Positions 33,752 to 46,489 of a DNA stretch of 64,000 bases are shown piece after piece. The notes under the pieces are model-generated. The model had not been told where the DNA came from. It was given only the letters and a program-made list of their open reading frames with translations, and made no database searches. The DNA comes from Acanthochromis polyacanthus (Eukaryota > Chordata > Actinopteri > Pomacentridae), in the NCBI RefSeq assembly GCF_021347895.1, contig NC_067117.1, forward strand, positions 30,634,067-30,698,066. The letters run 5' to 3'. Both the position numbers and the translations under genes were made by a program. Position 1 is the first letter of the stretch. The number at the start of each line of letters is the position of its first letter.

Positions 33752-33839
33752 GCTCTGGCAGAAGGACAGACCGCGCCCTGGGAAACAGCCAAGAAGGACG
33801 AGAACCGCAACAAGAATCGCTACGGCAACATCATCGCTT
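33752..33839 (+). CDS. ptprt: ptprt exon: start of D1 catalytic domain (KNRY loop)
   Basis: The exon is 88 nt, starting in phase 0 after TGTATGTTTAG and ending one base into a Tyr codon before GTGAGT. The translation is [20 protein letters not shown] then [18 protein letters not shown] contains the KNRY phosphotyrosine-recognition loop, which sets the depth of the active-site cleft in classical tyrosine phosphatases; its Tyr stacks on substrate phosphotyrosine. As I recall, mammalian PTPRT reads ALPEGQTA...[15 protein letters not shown], so only a few substitutions separate them. The acceptor lacks a good pyrimidine tract and follows a UG repeat, which may make use of this exon sensitive to UG-binding factors. 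Confidence 0.96.
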
Positions 33840-35224
33840 GTGAGTACTGCAAAGACAAGAACGAAAACTCCTGCGGCGCATTGCCGCTGGATATTACCAC
33901 AGTTTTTAGTTAGTTTGAACTTTATTTGAGTGTGGTGAGGCTTGGTGTGGTTGACCTCAACCTGGATCGGGTTGTTTGAAACTATGTGGTTTAGTTTTTG
34001 TTGGCGTGGTTTGATTCAGAGCGGTTTATTTGGTGTGAGCGGAATTGCTTTGTTGCATTTTCTTTTCCACAGAACCATTTATTCATTAGCTGTCCAGCCT
34101 GACTGCAGCCTGGACTGGTTTGGTGTCCAGGGTTTCTTTTTTTTTTTCATTTTAATGGCCAAAAAGAGATAATATGACTGGGTATTCATTAAAATAGTGG
34201 TTAAAAAGACAAAAAAAAAAATGGTTGGAAAGCTCCAATGTTTGTCATCAAATGCTGAATCAAAGTGTTGATCGAAGTTCTAGTCATGCTTTCTTTTGCT
34301 TTAAAATGAACTGATTCATTTGGCACAGTTGGAGTTATGTGAGGTGGGACAAATTTGTGAAGTTGTACTGGTATAAAAACATCAATATCAACACTTCAGA
34401 GAGAGTTTTTATCACACAAAATCAGCGTGTGTTGAATACTGAGATCAGAATGTAGTGAGGTATCAATGAATACTAAGAACTTCCATTAGCTGCAGAATAC
34501 AGGTACAAACTTTTGTTTTGTCAAAGATCTGACCTACTGAACTGTCCATTAACATGTGGCTGACTTCCTCCAGATGTAGATGTGTCGTTGTCTTGGATGT
34601 AATCATCCAGTGAGATCCAGATGTCAACAGATGAAGTGTTTAGACCCGACACATGATGTACAACAATCTGATTTGAATATTTGTTATTCTCACAATCTCA
34701 GTTCAGTCAGTCAAATCAAGTGAAATAATGAGCAATGTACTGCTTTCCAACATCTGCTTTAAGAAAAAAAACAACTTTTAAATGGTGATCAGCTCTTTAA
34801 AATCAATTGTAGTTTCCCTGAAATGCCATTAATCCAAGGAAAACAGGGTTCTCATCACTGGCGCCTTTTCTCTCATGTAAGTAAAATACAGAAATAGAGT
34901 AATGAAATATGATAAAAGTCATGTTTGTGTGTCAAATTTATCAATCACAGTCACATTCTGTCCTGTCCAGCTCTTGAACAGGGTCAGGATCATGTTCCCT
35001 GACAGTTACTTCAATCTTTTCAACCCCACTGTCCATGAAAGCCATAATTCTTGGCTGCTTGACACATTTTGTCGGTCAATTTCCAGAAGGAAACACGGTA
35101 AGTGGATTGAAAACACGTGTTAACCGGAAACATCATGGTTTCAAACAGCAAAACACTTTGAAGGAGGCACTCTCTATTCAAAAACAATAAGCAATGATGT
35201 GACTGTGTGATTTTTATTATCTCA

Positions 35225-35582
35225 TACACTACCATTCAAAAGTTTGGGGCCACTTAGAAATGTCCTTGTTTTTGAAAGAAAGACTGTTTTTTTTTTTTCA
35301 ATGAAGATGGCATTAAATTAAGGAGAAATACAGTCTAGACATTGTAAATGTGATAAATGATTATTCTAGCTAGAAATTTTTAATGGAACATCTCCATAGG
35401 GGTACAGAGGAACATTACAGTCCTGTGTTCTAATGCTACATTGTGTTAGCTAATGGTGTTGAAAGGCTAATTGATGATTAGAAAACCCTTGTGCAGTTAT
35501 GTTAGCACATGAATAAAAGTGTGAGTTTTCAAGGAAAACACGAAATTGTCTGGGTGACCCCAAACCTTTGAACAGTAGTGTA
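35225..35582 (-). mobile_element. Teleost MITE (TACACTACCATTCAAAAGT family), inverted copy
   Basis: The termini are TACACTACCATTCAAAAGTT and CCTTTGAACAGTAGTGTA. Read on the minus strand it carries the same blocks as the copy at 26454-26796 (CTCCATAGGGGTACAGAGGA, AATGCTACATTGTGTTAGC and CTAATTGATGATTAG on the plus strand). It has a T13 run where the other copy is T-poor. The two copies lie 8.4 kb apart in opposite orientation and could pair in the primary transcript. Confidence 0.93.
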
Positions 35583-37097
35583 TGTGAAACAAATTGCACT
35601 AACAAAGTCAAAGGATAATAAGATAGCTGGTTTTGCAGAAACTGTAAGATTAGTTACTGGAAAGAGATGTTTAGTTTCAACACAGACAACTAGATATATT
35701 CAGTCTTTATTTTGTATTTTTCGGCCATGTTGCCAAGCCCCTATTTTTAACAAATGCAATATCAAAGTTCACCGAAACTCATATCTTAAACTTCTGTAAC
35801 TATGTACAAATAACTTTCAGTTTGCAGAAGGATTTTTTTTTCAATCCTGTCTGATGATCAAAGCCTGCAGCTTCTTTTTTATTCAGAGCGACTTTTGTCA
35901 AAATGAAGCTTCATTTCTGAGCGTAGACAGACGGCAGTAATGATATTCTGCAGTTTTGCATGGAGCACGAGTGTGTGCATGCGCGTGTGTTTGGCCATTA
36001 GAGTGTGAATTAGCATGTGAAGATGACAGTGCGTAATATGTGGAGCGTTTTCTATAATTTTACGTGCACCGATGATGCCTCTCTGATTGGGAGTTGTGTA
36101 GATATGTGTGTACGCTTGTTAGCTTGCACCAGGCAACCTCGGGTCGCTATTAGGCTGCAACTAGAGAAGCAGATTGTTTGATTGAAGTTTTATGAAGTGG
36201 CTCGGCGGTGCGTATGTGCCCGCATTTGCATACGTGTTGGCCCCACATGAACATGCATGACCGGTATGATCCATTAAATTGGACTTGCGTGGTTCGATAT
36301 TGCAGTTCGTGTGTGTGTTGGCGTGCACGGTTCGACGTGTGTGTACATATCTCATTACAAGGGTTTAGATGTCAAGGCAAAGACACTGCACTAACCTGAA
36401 GGCTGTAGAATGAAACACTGCGCTGGAATGAAATAGCCTGTCAAGGACTTGATAGCCAACAGGAATTATGATAAATTTGCTATTAGTACAAATCCTTTAA
36501 TTACAAGGGCCTAGTAATGGAAACTGTCCATCTTGCTTGCTGTGATTGTATAAAGGCTCATTTTCTTGAGAAAATGTTTTAAAAGGCCCTCTGGGAAATG
36601 ACTTTGTTCAGCTTCTTTATTAGAACAAGGGAAGCTAAAACTTTAAATACGGGTAAAAGGTTCTTCTGTCTTCCTCCTTTTGTCAGGTTGAACTTTAATT
36701 CGCCTTCAGAAACAAAGGATTTACCTTCTGTTTCGGAGCTTAAGAGAGAAAATCTCCTAATAAATGGTCTCACAGTTGGACTCATTCCCTCTTACACACT
36801 CTGAATAGTAACTAAACACTACTTAACCAAACCAAACCTTCTAATTTACTGATTCAGATGCACAGTTGAAGTTGCAAATGTTATTTTGTTGTGTTGTGTT
36901 GATATATGACTGTTGCTATTGCATCAAGTTCTGTGAAATTTATCTTTTTTATTTTTTATTTTTTTGCACATAAACAAAATTCAAGTTCATGAAATGGGAT
37001 GGGTAGCTTTCTTTCACCCCTCCATTACCTGCTAAACATACCTGGAATACTTTGATTGAGTGTTAGAACTTGGAGGAAAACTAACATGAGTATCATC

Positions 37098-37441
37098 CAT
37101 CCATCCTCTATACACCGCTTTATCCTCACTAGGGTCATGGTGGGTGCTGGAGTCTATCCCAGCTGACTCGGGCGAAGACACCCTGGACAGGTCGCCAGTC
37201 TGTCACAGGGCTACATATACAGACAAACAATCACACCTACGACAATTTAGAGTCATCAATTAACCTCAGCATATTTTTGGACTGTGGGAGGAAGCCGGAG
37301 TACCCAGAGAAAACCCACGCATGCACAGGGAGAACATGCAAACTCCATGCGGAAAGATCCCAGGCACACCCTGGGATTTGAACCAGGGATCTTCTTGCTG
37401 CAAGGCGGAAGTGCTAACCACTACAGCACTGTGCAGCCCAT
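37098..37441 (+). repeat. Teleost interspersed repeat with tRNA-like 3' end
   Basis: CATCCATCCATCC is followed by CACCGCTTTATCCTCACTAG, GACTGTGGGAGGAAGCCGGA, GTACCCAGAGAAAACCCACG, AGGGAGAACATGCAAACTCC and GTGCTAACCACTACAGCACT. This is one of the commonest fish repeat families, ending in a segment rich in degenerate tRNA-like motifs (GATTTGAACCAGGGATCTTC). It is non-autonomous and I would not name its class without a library search. Confidence 0.9.
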
Positions 37442-39139
37442 GAGTATCATGTCTTTTGAAAATAAATTTTACAGTATTTCCAATTATGATATGACCAACA
37501 GTTGACATATGTAGAGCTGAGGCTACACATGCTAATACAATTCATGGAAAATGTATAACTACCACACATAGCTAATGCTAGCCATATTTAGCAATGAAAT
37601 GTGCCTAGCCTACTCTTTTGCTTGCCAAACAAACTAATCTGGATGACAAAGTGACAATTTGTATTGTTTTTGCTTGCAATATTTAAATATTGTTGAGATA
37701 GATTTTCATGAATATTGAACTTAAAGACTTGTGTTTATGTGACAATTTATTTAACAATTAAATATTCCTTAACTTGAAAAGCTAATTCTCCTAAATGAGT
37801 GTAATTTGCTGGGTGGACATATGTAGTCTTAACTCAAATAGACTAATACAACTTTTGCATTATTTTTCTTTATTTGTTCATTTTCACATATTCATTTTAT
37901 TTTTGCTGATCCCAAACATTGATATTCAATAGGCCAACGCTCGCTAGCTAGCTAGCTCATGGAGTGTCTCAAACTCCCCAAATATATATTACTATAAACA
38001 AATAAAAACCTTAAATATATGTCAACACACTCCATTGAACGTCCAAACCGTTCATAGTGTAAATATACTCATAAAATCAGCAAAAGGGCATCAAGAAAAC
38101 AGTCATTTAGGAACCTATGCTGTGCTGTGACACCAACGCCAGTTACACACTACAGCTCCAGAGAGGGCGCTATTTTGCCAACAACAATAAATGACAACCA
38201 AATTACAGCAAGTGGAATTGCATGTATATACTATACACACACTTTACAAATATGCATGTGGGGCCTTTGTTGAATTTGAACAACTCTGACCAACATTTTT
38301 AGTATCACATTATTCACTGTAGCTTATTTTTTATACTACACTCTGCTATAAAGAGAAATTATGCGTTTCAATGTGTTTGTACGGGCTGAGAGTGAGTCAG
38401 AGTTGAACCAAATACTAACTCTGCTTCTCAGAAATCTATTTAAACTAAATTTCCAATCGACAGCGACAGAAATGCTTTCAAACAATTGCTGCAGACGTAG
38501 AAATGAAGCATGGCTGTGCAGCCTGATGGCCTGTTTCCCACCTTAGACTCTCTCAGTCGCCAGTTCCAGCGATGTATTAGAGATATTTGATGTTTTCTGA
38601 GCAGGCAACATGATTTTTTCAGTTTGAGAATCAGAAGAGAACGGATGCATGGCAGCCTCCTGTAAGCGGGAGCAAGAAGGGTTTATGTCTAAGTCTTGCA
38701 GAAGAAGAGGTTCAAATATGTTTATCGGTTAAAGTCTGATCTCATCGAACGGGTCTCCATCCAGCGACAGCACCTCTAACCCGAGCAAATGCTCATTGAG
38801 CCTCGGGGGGAGCTAAATTTGTGGCCTGGCTTTGTGAGATTTAAAGCAACACACCAACTTCTAACCCTATAAATCCCTGCCAAGGCAGCTGCGCTAATCG
38901 TTCTATCCTTGCGAGGACGTTTTCACCTTCTGCGACGCCGTTCCTTCACCAACGCCAGTACACACTTCCACCACCTCTCCTCCCCCCCCTTTCGCTCTCG
39001 CTCTCTCTTTTGGAACAGTTTGGAAAGGGCTGATTCGAGTTGAAGTGTTAACACACTCTTCCTCCGGCCATCTGCCAAACACAAACGGTTGATGCCATGT
39101 TTCAAATCCCTTCAGCACACTGAATAAATGTTAATCTAC

Positions 39140-39650
39140 CAGCCTCCTGTCCTCCCGTCTACTTCCCCTCCTCTGCCATCTCCACCACTCATCTTCTCCT
39201 TCTTTTTTTCTCTCTTTCCAACCCCTTTTCATCTGCAGCCTTTGGTTTTTTCCTCCTAATCACCCTCGTTTCACCTTCCTTTTGTTGTTTCCTTTCTCTA
39301 TCATCCCTTTTTATTCTCTCTTTTTACCTCCTTTTTCCTTCAAATTTCCTCACTTTTAAATCCCTCTTTTTACTCCAATCCGTCTTCTATTTACTCCACT
39401 CATTCATCTCTCCATTTTTCTCTCATCTTTTCCCTTTCTTCCCGTCCTTTCCTCTCCTTTCTCTCCATCTGTTCATCTCCTCTGATCACCTCTGACAGTT
39501 TATGGGTTGAGGCAAAGCACAGTAGTGTTTCCTCATTACAGGCATCTGTCTGCTTCCATTTCCTTCCCCTCCTTCCCCTCCTCTCTGCTTCTTCTTTTTT
39601 TCCTTATTTTTTCCCCTTCTTCTTCTCCTTCTCAGCCCTCAGTTCAGAGA
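39140..39650 (+). repeat. Pyrimidine-rich intronic tract
   Basis: About 500 nt is dominated by C and T on the plus strand (many TTCTC, CCTTT and CTCTC words). It is similar in character to 12040-12560 but without a regular repeat unit. No exon is adjacent. Confidence 0.85.
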
Positions 39651-40279
39651 ACAACCCTCCCATATGGTCATCTATAATTCAACAGAGGCATCCCTTCAAA
39701 ATAAATAGATTTATTAGCAAGCATTTACATATGTGCAAAGAGGGGGCAGCATGTGTGAGTGTGAGTGTGTGTTTGTAATTACAGTTTATCTGACTGAGGT
39801 CCAATCTCAGTTTTAGACCTTGAGAATGAACAGTTTTGAAGGCATTCTGTCTTTAAGGCAAACCTTTAAAGGCTGTTTACTGGTTAGAATAAGGTTGTAC
39901 AGTTCATCATAGCATCGGATTTGGGTTACAGTTCAGAATAAGCATTCTGTTTGGGGCCAAAGGGATGAATTATGCCAATAGACGTGCTTCTGTAACATAT
40001 TTCTATGCACATTTTGTGTTAAAAAACGGTATTTGCGTTAAAAAAATAAATCTCATAAAACACTTCACAATCAAATCTTCTGAACCCCAAAAAATCTGCT
40101 GTTAGATTCAAAAGGTATGTTATCTTTAAGAAAATCACCAAAAATACACTATTTATCATATAAAGAAGCTGTAAAAACAGGAAGAATCCACAGTTTTTCA
40201 GTTTTCAGACAGTACATATCTGTTTAAACAGAAAATATCTAAGCTGAACATTTTCTTATCATTATTCTGCATGTCGCAC

Positions 40280-40500
40280 TTCAGGTGACCAGCAGTCACA
40301 TGACAACAATTGAGGAAGGTTTCATTTGAACAGGCTGAACTGCAGGCTGTGTTTTCACAGAGCACATAGGAGTCAAGTAAGGCAACAAATATAATTATAG
40401 TATGGAGATGTATATGTTGTTTTTTTCCCCCAGTGTTGGTAAAACTTGTGGTCAATTGGCAACACATTGTACATGTTGATTCCAGGTTTGTAAAAGTTTT
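40280..40500 (+). repeat. Dispersed repeat fragment (pair with 10520-10740)
   Basis: It carries the same ordered blocks as 10520-10740 (CAGCAGTCACATGA, GCTGAACTGCAGGCTGTGTT, ACATAGGAG and a GATT-CAGGT motif). The copies are diverged and have no visible ends. Confidence 0.6.
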
Positions 40501-43425
40501 TGAAAATTACTATCAACCATTAGCCGTGCTTGTTCTGTTTCCATTAAGGTGCTTCATATTTAAGTTACAAATGATCCCACTGACTGCTTCAGGTTCAGAT
40601 AGTTCATGCACAAAATTGGTGCACACTTTCTTTACAATAAGTTTCACTTCTTTTCATTGACTTCATTGTCAGACAGCATGAACCATGGCCGGTACCAGCT
40701 GATATGAAACAATAATACAACTTTTCCTGACTGAAAGCAATTCCTGAAGACTTCTCTCCATATTCTCTTACAGAAGAACAAAGTTTTGCTTGTTTCTTCC
40801 TGTGTTTCAAAGTGTTTTCTGCAGTTGCCAAATGGCCGGTTGTGTTTCAGGCTTTTACTCTGTTAATTACATGTAACTTGGCCTACTCTGTGACACTATG
40901 CCGACTAGTTTATTCAATTCAGTTAATAGAAACTATCCTAAGGCACATTTCCTTTTCTGCAGCAATTCAAAAGCTTGTTTTAAATTTGCTTGATGTTGGA
41001 GAAGTTCAGCAGTGCCGAGAGAGTGTGAGGAGGCAGACAGAGAGACACACTGGAGAATCAGATGACTTAGGCTGCCAGTAAGGTTTACTGCTGTCAGTGA
41101 AGTGCCACCGACAGAGCAGCAGTTCATGCAAGCAACACCAGCATCGGTTCTGAGGATTCTCTCTGAACTTTGGGTATATGCTGTATTTGGGAGAACTTCA
41201 GATTTAGATTACAGACCAATATGGAGACAACTCGTCTGCTTTGTCACGTCAGGATAGACAATATCTAATCTTGATCAGAGCAGAGAATCCTAGCATATCT
41301 TCCTCCTACAGCGTCTGCCTGTCAGCATAGTGTCAGCTAACAGCTGCAAGGAAATACCTTAGAAAGGGGAAAGAATCGTTTTGCCTTCACATTGACAGTT
41401 ACAGGACTTAGGATGCTCACAAAGCGAGCGTGTGTGATGTATTGCTATGTGTGGTGGTGTTCGCGTTGATGAACTTAGATGAGGAAGAAGTGATGAGTTA
41501 AAGCACACAGTATGATGATGCCAGTGTTTCTGCATTCCTCCAGCATATTTAGAGTGCTTATATGTGCTTTGCAGATTCTCATGTCAGAAAGATTGTGTTT
41601 GTTTGGAAAGAAACATTCCCGAAACATATATATTTGCTAATTTAGGCAGCTTTCTATCACATTAAAGATGAGTAGTGACTTGCTATTGATCAGCGGTGCA
41701 GATTTGCATATCTGAGTTGACTGCAGCTGAACTTCCTGGAGTGAATACTTTAATCTATTTTAATAAATAGATTTTTTTCTACCAAAAGTTGCTGTTTTGT
41801 GTCCTCCTAAGCCTCCACTCTGCTTGCTAATGAAACAGTAATTGCACCGCCTGGAACTCTTTACCAGAAAAATGTTAAAGATTAAATGCATTAGTTAACT
41901 TTGGCTGATTAGTAGGGAAGTTTAATGTATTTAAAATTCACAATATTTGGATTTAGACTTGGTGAAGAAAGCAAACCAGAAAAAATAAAAAAAGCTTTGT
42001 TTTCAAATTTAAGCGTAAAACTGTAGAGTAGGTGTAAAAAAAAACGTCCTCACAGTTTACCTGAATGCTGGGAAGGTGCTGCTGGATTGTGGAAAACTGG
42101 ATTTGTTGCTAATTTATGGAGAGACAACAAAGAGGTTTTAATCCGAAATCTAATTCGTATTAGCTCTTAGTAGAGCGACATGTGTTGCATTTTAATACTA
42201 TTACTCACACTTGGTAGTCTTAATGGCTTTAGAATTCTGATTAAGTCTTTTTTTCTGGAGCTGTGTAGATAAAATAACGTATTCTGAAGTCACCACAGTG
42301 TTTATTTAATCCAGCATTCAGAAACAGTCCGTCCAGCTTGCAGATTTGTAACGATCATTGATTTGCTCATTGATTTCTCCATTCTGCTCCTATCACTGGG
42401 GATACCGTGCAATAAAACCTCAGAAAAATTCTTTATTGAGTAAAATATATATTCCTACAGATATACAGTCTGTAGTTTTAAGTCGTTTAACTCTGGAGAG
42501 TTTTGATTTAAAACAACGTGCCTTCCCAAATATAGACAAACCCGCATTTCTATTCCACGCTGGCTCGGCTGCTGCACTTTTGCTCTCCCCAAGAGGAGAA
42601 AATTCACACAAAAATAAATTGCACAGACTTCAAGAAATGACTTCTAAATATCACTTGTTATTAGCACTCTGTTGAGGGTTTGAGGTGTTTATTCCTCTCT
42701 GTCTGTCCTGTTTCTTTCTCAGCCTTCGGTCCCTGAACTTTAGTTTCTCTCTTGCCTTCTCTCTGCCTCATTATGTTCACTGTGTGATGTTTGCAGGGAA
42801 ACAACACAGCGAAGCAAGTTGTGCTCTCGGCTGCACAAATGGACGCGAGGACAGATTTGTGCAAGTTGAAAATATTTCAATCTGAGGGAAAAGTCTTTGG
42901 CTGGCCAGCTGCTTTGTGGTTTTGGTTCTTCAATAGACAAGAGGAAGACTGGAGTAAGATGAAAACTACTGGATTGTTTGGTTTGGAAGATGTGAAGTTC
43001 AAGCCCAATGGCCATTTTTGAACACTTGAGCAAGGCCCCTAACCCGATCTGCTCTCACGGCTGACCCAGTGCTCTGACTCCAAATTCGTGAAGTACATCA
43101 TAAATTAGAAGCTCTCACTCATTTGGGCAGCACAATGGAAAGCGACAGCAAATGTTCTTACAGTTACTGCAGCGCTGTCTGTGGAAAAATCTAAAAACGC
43201 CACACAAAAATACCAAAAAGCAATTGTCAGGGTGAAGATAATTTTCAGTGAGAATCGTTTTGTCTTAAACCATTCTGAGAAAGCTTTGCAAAGTTCAAGC
43301 TAAGCTAAGTATAAGCCAAGCTAAGCTAACTTAACCTGAGACAAGACAAGACAAGATAACAATATATTAGTCCCACAGTGGGGAAATATGCAGTGTCACA
43401 GCAACCAAAATAGTGCAACATTTAA

Positions 43426-43954
43426 AGGCATTAGAGGAGATTTAATTTCCTACGACTTTGAACGTAGCATGCGCATGCGCACATACAACCTCTCCTTCAC
43501 CCCCCCTCTAACCTCCCCCCTCTTAACATTTACGAAGAAACGCCCCCCTCCAGAAACTTGCGTAGGACTCGTGAAGTTGTCTTTTACGGCTGGGTCCCCC
43601 TGGATCTTTATCTGCCATTATGTAAAAAAAGATGAGCAAAACAAGTCGCCAGCTAACTACGAAGCTATACCAAAGCAACACATACACAAAACACCTAAGT
43701 CCAAGGCGTACGTAATCTACGTAACTAGGCCTGAGCCGGAAGATTTTTGATTGACAGGAAAGGGAGCAAACCAAACGCCTCGGTCCGAGCGCGTTGATTG
43801 GCTGATGTTTTTCAGGTCCTGCCATGTCCACAGCTATTTTTTTTAATTTTTAATTTTTTTAGAAACCATACATACAAGTCCACTAAAGGTCAGTATATTC
43901 ATTTTATGTGAATCAGACAAATTAAACAAAAAAAAAACATCCTCCATAATGCCT
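43426..43954 (-). mobile_element. 529-bp TTAA-flanked TIR element (Kolobok- or piggyBac-like insertion)
   Basis: The element starts AGGCATTAGAGGAGATT and ends with the inverse ATCCTCCATAATGCCT, giving terminal repeats beginning AGGCATTA. TTAA lies directly outside both ends (43422-43425 and 43955-43958). TTAA duplication with RGG termini is typical of the Kolobok superfamily; piggyBac also duplicates TTAA but usually begins CCY. The interior is GC-rich and carries a short minus-strand frame (separate entry). Confidence 0.82.
43523..43618 (-). pseudogene. Short truncated ORF inside TTAA element (31 codons)
   Basis: The minus-strand frame MADKDPGGPSRKRQLHESYA then SFWRGAFLRKC ends at 43523. 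I recall N-termini of the form MADK...GGPSRKRQL followed by a basic helical segment in many repeat-derived fish proteins, so this is probably the first coding piece of a gene within the transposon family. No domain can be assigned to so short a stretch. The same frame is open upstream to a Met at 43831, but without matching features. Confidence 0.5.
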
Positions 43955-44594
43955 TTAAGTAATGTAGTATTTTAAAAAATAAGTAAAAACACACACAGAC
44001 CAAATAATGCATAAGTATTAGTTTGTTTTCTCATATTTAACAATACAAATGAGGCTTTATTGGTTTTGCCACTTCCTGCTATATTATAGAGCAATGGGGA
44101 AAAATGTTTACAACTGAAGTGGTTTGAGGGTGTTGGTAAAGCTTCAACAGGGTTGTGCGTATTGAAGGAATGTGTGTTTGTGTACAGTTGGAGATGCAAA
44201 AATTCTAACGTACTGCAGATCACAAATTCCTCTCATCCTACCTCAAATATGTCATTCATTATTGTTATTTTCCACTTTGAATTTATTTGAACCTCCACCA
44301 TCTCTGATCATTTTGTATACACAGTGCATCATTAATTTGGGGGCTGAGGTTAAAATTTCAAAATCCACTTCATCTATTCATGTCCCCGTCACTCTCTTTC
44401 TCCTCTACCCGTTTTCTTCATCTCCTTTGACCTCCCTTTACGACGCCTCGCCCCTCCAAAGCCCTCCTTCCTCCCACTAATGTGTACTGGTGTCACCTGG
44501 CCCTACACCTCCACCTCCGAGCATCGCTGGCACAATCACAATCCCCTCCTGCATCGTGCTGCTTCTCATTACGGCAGAGGTTACGTGAATGGTT

Positions 44595-44614
44595 GTTGTG
44601 TGTGTGTGTGTTTG

Positions 44615-44701
<87 letters not shown>

Positions 44702-44842
44702 CAGAAATAAAAGCATGGGAGGATGAGGGGCATCTTGTTTTTGTGAGCGTGTACAAGGCTGCGTGTGAAGCAACCAAAGCAAGCAAAGGAAGGAAGGTTT
44801 TGAAAACAAGCACAACCGTGTGTGTGTGTGTGTGTGTGTGTG
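44595..44842 (+). repeat. Compound (TG)n(GA)n microsatellite and adjacent TG tract
   Basis: TG repeats at 44595-44664 pass directly into a GA run at 44664-44700, with a second TG tract at 44818-44842. The frames of up to 203 codons through this region are artefacts. Confidence 0.96.
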
Positions 44843-45017
44843 TTGGCTCTATATGCAGCTGCACTCAGTGTGTTTCCTCCTCTTCCTCCTCTCATCCACT
44901 CTGGCTCCGATTCGCAACACGTCTGCTGAGCTGCTCTGAAGTCAGAACGCCAACAACTCCTCTGAAGTGTTTGACCAAAGAACCACAACAAATATTAGCA
45001 TCCCCCAAGCTGTCAAG

Positions 45018-45043
45018 CACACACACACACACACACACACACA
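45018..45043 (+). repeat. (CA)n microsatellite
   Basis: A run of about 13 CA units, opposite in polarity to the TG tracts 200-400 bp upstream. Confidence 0.95.
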
Positions 45044-46489
45044 TTACAGTTATACAAATAAACACGCACGAGCACCAATATGGCTGCTCGTAGAGAGTCA
45101 GCGAGTAAGAAAGTTCTATACCTGCAGTCAGCGTGCGCACACTTCTGCATGCGCCGTCTCTCCGCTCAGGCTTGTTGGGATCACAGCAGTCTGGTTTGTG
45201 CTTGATTGCTTGCAGCAGAGCAGCACTGCAGCAGCACTATTCCAGCCACAGCCCTGCAGCGAGAGCAGTTTGTTTTGTTTTTGGAGACAAATCTTTCTAA
45301 TGTCGACCGTTTGTCCTGTTCTCGTTTCCACATGAATCCGTGCCGCTAATTAAAGAAAAAGTGAAGTACAGATTGGTGCTTTATGTGAGAAGGAGACCTG
45401 TCAACTAAATTTTGCCAGTTATAACTTCGGACACTACGATAGCGGCCTCTTATCCCTGAAGACTTGGCGACGGATTATGTAACCTGGCTACGGGGATTTG
45501 CTTCCATTCATTCACCAGAGTGTCCATGAAGCTCCCACTGATGATGAATGATAAAATCTGGCTCACAGTTGGAGTTACAGTTCATCAGAAAGCTGTTGGA
45601 TGACTGGATTCTGTGTAGGCCAGTCTGTAGTTCACACCAAACTGGGAAAACCATTGTCACTCAGAAACAGTGCGAGGAAGCACCTTATTATTAGAACACA
45701 GAGTTTTATGCAAGTTGTATTTGTATTTTTTGTTAGTTTTTGAGATTGTTTTCTGTCACATTGTTCCATCAGAGAGGTGACTGGGTCATTATATAATTGC
45801 GGGACTTTTTGTAACGTAGTGGACATTTTTGCTGTTTTCAGACCTAAAATCAAACACCACGTGGCAATTTTAGAGAAAGATTCTTCTAAATATTATATAT
45901 ACAACTGAATGAAATTGAAATTGAAACTTATTTATCAAGATATTGTAATAAACCGGTTGACATGCGATAAATCCACACTCGACTCACACACTTCTTTATC
46001 TTAAATAACTCAGAAAGCCTTGGAGTCTTGCCAGTCTTTTCTTCAGGAGGAAATGACATCATGTGGAGCAGGTCATGTGATCTGGAATTAACACACTTGT
46101 ATGAGAGTTTTTTTTTGTAATGGGTAACTTAATAGAAAGTGATTTCTCATATAGAATTTGATATATTGCCACAAAATGAATACCTGTCATGATTATCTCA
46201 ACTTAAAAAAAGAACGCAATCAAAACAATTTTTGAATAAGCTCATTTTAATATTGTTTAGTTAATTAACAGGCGGTTGTAATTTCATTCAGATGGTTATT
46301 CAGTGGACATTTTAGTGATATCCAGTCAATTTTTATTAATAAGTGATTGTTTCCATAATAAATAATCATGGCATCTCTAAAGACTTGATCATAATGAACA
46401 GAAAGACCATTCATTTATTTACTTTTAATAAAAATGTATCCAAGATATATCCCATGGACTTCAAAAGTCTCTCAATTATATATTGACCC

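Noticed and set aside
34010..34045. GGTTTGATTCAGAGCGGTTTA words similar to the inverse of words at 61010-61090
   Set aside because: Similarity is short and gapped, and consists of simple GGTTT-type repetition; not enough to call a repeat pair.
4800..36400. Search for tRNA, snRNA or miRNA genes
   Set aside because: No cloverleaf with A/B boxes or other diagnostic RNA motif could be supported by eye. A tRNAscan or Infernal run would be needed to exclude them.
44482..45093. 203-codon frame over TG/GA repeats, and similar Cys-Val or His-Thr frames at 2390, 11367, 31357 and 32002
   Set aside because: Composition is dictated by dinucleotide repeats. The other frames across the same tracts are equally open.
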